Source: Priapulus caudatus (Eukaryota > Priapulida > Priapulimorpha > Priapulimorphida > Priapulidae). From it: a DNA stretch of 22,550 bases. A model generated the notes under the pieces. That model made no database searches. It saw nothing but the letters and a program-made list of their open reading frames with translations, and was not told the DNA's origin. Positions 20,150 to 22,550 of this stretch are shown here, piece after piece. Both the position numbers and the translations under genes were made by a program. The stretch covers positions 10,278-32,827 of the forward strand of contig NW_014577339.1 in NCBI RefSeq assembly GCF_000485595.1, given 5' to 3'. The stretch's first letter is position 1. Every line of letters starts with the position of its first letter.

Positions 20150-20282
20150 AAGAATGAAGGAACGGTGAGGCGGGAAGTAATTGCCGAGCTTAGGGCCGTC
20201 ATGCCACGCAAGCCGCTCCATCTTGATCGACGGACAGCGCCCTGCTCCACCAACACGTCGGCTGCCCGAAAACGTCGTGGCG
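20150..20282 (+). pseudogene. Inverted, frame-broken copy of the SIKE-family exon
   Basis: This is the reverse-orientation copy of 7948-8073. The strong donor is kept (gtggcg|gtgagtgtcc at 20282/20283). The peptide can be followed only in pieces, for example IAELRAVM in place of LPELAAVM, and later STNT; single-base insertions then shift the frame into Arg/Pro-rich sequence. The acceptor region is altered to ttgcctcgg, with no AG at the expected place. It is either a decayed duplicate or an error-laden second reading of the same exon. Confidence 0.65.
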
Positions 20283-20479
20283 GTGAGTGTCCATGGTTTC
20301 TCCTCGATCGGCACGTCCCATTCGTCACGACTCGTGTGTGGAGCCCGGTGCGGTGACCGCTATCGCAGCAGGGAGATGTACGGATTTGCGTGCGATGTCC
20401 GTAAACTATATTTGTGTGAGAAGGGTGGCGAAAGTAGTTGAGTGGCATGAGCATATGGACGAGAGTGGCGGTTGCTGGC

Positions 20480-21640
20480 GTGATATGTAGACTTGTGGTG
20501 TGATGTAGGTTGTAAGTGATGTAGTGGGGGGTTGTCTGTTGCGTGGGTAGTTGGGTGAGTTGTAGTCGTGGCTCTTGGCGTGGTGTGGTGTAGGTGGATG
20601 TGGCGGTTATGTGCGATGATGTAGTGTGGATGATATGTATGATAGGTGATGTTAGTGTGGCGTCGGGTGTAGGTGATCAGTATGTACGTGGGGTGGTGTA
20701 GTGTAAGTTGTGTAGCGTGTGGAGTGATTGTAGTCGGGTGTGGTTGGTGTATTTGTGGAATGCATGTTAGTGTAGGGTGATGTGTTAGCTCGAGTGGATG
20801 ATATAGTAATGGGTGATGTAGTGTGGGTGATGAATAGTGTAGTGATGTATGTGGATGATGTGAATTGTGAGATGATGTAGTGCTAGCGTGATGTAGCGGA
20901 TGGGTGGTTGTATTGGTGGATGCATGTAGATGTAAGCTGATGTAGTCGTAGGTGATTGTGAGTGTGGATGAATGTATGTATAGGTGGATGTAGTGTGCGG
21001 TGATGGTAGTGTAGGTGATGTAGTGCTAAGCTGATGTTTAGCGATGGGCGTGGTGTATTGTGGATGATGTCGTGTAAGTGATGATAGTGTAAGGTGATTG
21101 TAGTGTTGGATGATGTAGTATAGGTGATGTAGTGTGGGATGTAGGTGTAGCGTTGATGCTTAGTGCTAACGTGTGCATGTGAAGTGTGGATGGATGTTAA
21201 GTGTGGGTGATGTAGCCTGTGGATGATGTAGTGTAGGTGATGTAGTGTTGGGTGTGTAATGTAAGGATGTTAGTGTAAGTGATGTAGTGTGGTTGATGAG
21301 TTGTAAGTGATGTAGTGTGGGTGATGTAGTGTGGGTTCGGGTCCTTCGGTGTAGTGTTAGGCTGAAGTGTAGTGTGTGTCGCTGCATTGTGGATTGATGT
21401 AGTCGTGGTGGTGTACCTGCCCCATATTCATTGCGGGGCTCCTGTATCCGGACGTAATATTCAATCCCTAAGACCAATCGGCCGGGGGCCTCGCGGCGGA
21501 TGCGGGCACCGCCCCTGGGAACGTTGCTGGGGCGATGGCCGGTGCGTGAGCGGGGGCGTCGGAGTGGCGCTGGCAAAGTGTGGGTGATGTAGTGTGGTGA
21601 TGAGTGTAGTCTGTAATGATGTAGTGTGGCTGTGGTGGCA
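20480..21640 (-). repeat. CACTACATCACC satellite array, inverted
   Basis: Reverse-complement units, gggtgatgtagtgtgg and variants, continue the inverted order (block Y then satellite) seen at 6745-10000. It is G/T-rich with almost no C on the plus strand and is interrupted by a GC-rich island at 21413-21578. Confidence 0.93.
21413..21578. other. GC-rich non-satellite island inside the satellite
   Basis: About 165 bp with no satellite units and a very different base composition (for example gccgggggcctcgcggcgga). Clean satellite units abut it on both sides. It has no TIR, tRNA-like box or coding motif that I can recognise. Confidence 0.6.
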
Positions 21641-21653
21641 TTTGTGGATGGAN

Positions 21654-21795
21654 GAGGAAGGGAGGGAGGGAGGGAGCAAGCAGGGAGGAAGGGAGGGAGA
21701 GAGGGAGGTAGGGAGGAGGGAGGGAGGGAGGGAGGAAGGAAGGGAGAGAGGGAGAGAGGGAGGGAGGGAGGGAGGGAGGGAGGGAGGGAGGGAGA
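21654..21795. repeat. (GGGA)n microsatellite
   Basis: Tandem ggga/gggagg units, immediately after a single ambiguous base (N at 21653). The Ser/Leu/Pro minus frames across it are artefacts. Confidence 0.95.
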
Positions 21796-21954
21796 GAGAT
21801 AGTAAGGAAAAGAGGAAAATGACAAATAGATAGAGGAAGAGGAGGAGGGAGAGGGAGAGCGGGGGTAGAACAACGAGCCGGAGAGAGGGGGAAGAGTGAA
21901 GCAGAAAGAGAGAGACGAGGAGCAACTCGGACGAAGAGGAACGATATGAGACAC
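21796..21954. other. GA-rich spacer
   Basis: Purine-rich low-complexity sequence between the GGGA array and the 26-bp satellite. No gene is seen. Confidence 0.6.
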
Positions 21955-22550
21955 GGTCTACACGCAGACGGAGCAGACATTGGTTTTAGTGCTAACGCAG
22001 CAGCGCACACACCGGTCGCCTACACGCAGACGACGAGCACACATATGTGCTACACGCAGTGACAGCAGAACACATAGTGCTCACATGCAGACGCACACGA
22101 CATAGGATGCTAGCCGCACGACGCACGACACCCGGGTTGCTAGCACGCAGACTCGAGCATCACATCCGTTGGTCCACGCTAGTGAAACGCAAGCACACTA
22201 TGAGAAGTGCGCTGACACAAGCAGTAAGCGACAGCACCGAGGTGCTGCCAGCGCAGGTCTGGCACAGCACGGAGTTGCTTTACACGGCAAAGCCACGCAC
22301 GACACATAGTGCTAGATAATGCAGATCGTTACGCATCAGCATAGTGCTACTCCAACGTGCAGCAACGCACACACGGTGCTACACGCAGACGCACACACAT
22401 AGTGCTACACGCAGACGCACACACGGTGCTACACGCAGACGCACACACATAGTGCTACACGCAGACGCACACACATAGTGCTACACGCATGACGCACAAC
22501 ATAGTGCTGACATTTGCAGAACACACACATCTAGTTGCGGACACGCAGAC
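21955..22550 (+). repeat. 26-bp CACGCAGACGCACACACATAG satellite array
   Basis: The 26-bp unit reads ctacacgcagacgcacac followed by acatagtg. Units are near perfect at 22370-22480 and more degenerate toward 21955. The array runs off the right edge. The plus frame 22047-22319 lies wholly inside it and is not a gene. Confidence 0.92.

Larger units (their letters stand above)
18300..20479 (-). repeat. Block Y, right arm of the large inverted repeat
   Basis: Reverse complement of about 7765-9985, with indel-dominated differences. It includes the complement of the GTGCGT tract, a GACGGACGG-like simple tract (about 18555-18600 against 9695-9720) and the CT-rich stretch 19930-20060. Frames in this arm do not correspond to frames in the left arm apart from the damaged SIKE exon at 20150-20282. 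I see no other gene here. Confidence 0.87.

Noticed and set aside
21166-21954. 262-codon minus frame
   Set aside because: It runs across satellite, GGGA repeats and an N, and is Ser/Pro/Leu low complexity.

Overview
The window looks like an intron-rich invertebrate metazoan genome in a draft, largely unpolished long-read assembly. The evidence is spliced exons of two animal gene families (a tetraspanin on +, a SIKE/FGFR1OP2 coiled-coil protein on -), dense micro- and minisatellites, TIR elements, a run of exactly 25 Ns at 11770-11794 and a lone N at 21653. I see no bacterial-style operon, rRNA, tRNA or CRISPR array. I cannot name the species. Nearly all the long open frames are simple-sequence artefacts (Ser/Leu, His/Thr, Arg/Glu or Cys/Val runs).

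Layout. 1-1594: microsatellite-rich sequence, probably an intron. 1595-4080: the last six coding exons of a tetraspanin, all phase 0, with stop at 4078-4080. 4081-4715: its 3' flank. 4716-5023: an unidentified minus-strand exon candidate. 5045-6745: block X, copy C. 6745-7765: a CACTACATCACC-type satellite. 7765-10000: block Y, which holds a SIKE-family exon on - (7948-8073). 9990-11769: a 36-bp minisatellite interrupted by a TTAA-flanked TIR element. 11770-11794: gap. 12024-13971: block X, copy A, containing a candidate small minus-strand gene with a 41-nt intron. 14127-14270: a convincing SIKE/FGFR1OP2 exon on -. 14407-15057: a second TIR element. 15168-15225: a hAT-like end. 15313-18147: block X, copy B. 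18148-20479: block Y again but inverted, with a damaged copy of the SIKE exon. 20480-21640: the satellite, inverted. 21654-22550: GGGA repeats and a 26-bp satellite that runs off the end.

The tetraspanin would be a four-pass membrane scaffold. The SIKE-family protein is known from animals as a coiled-coil partner of STRIPAK kinase/phosphatase complexes. Nothing links the two functionally; they are neighbours pointing toward each other. The most striking feature is the arrangement of the repeats: one block in three direct copies, another in a large inverted pair, with satellites at the junctions and differences dominated by single-base indels. This is either a real segmental rearrangement mediated by satellites or an assembly/read chimera, and the sequence alone cannot decide.
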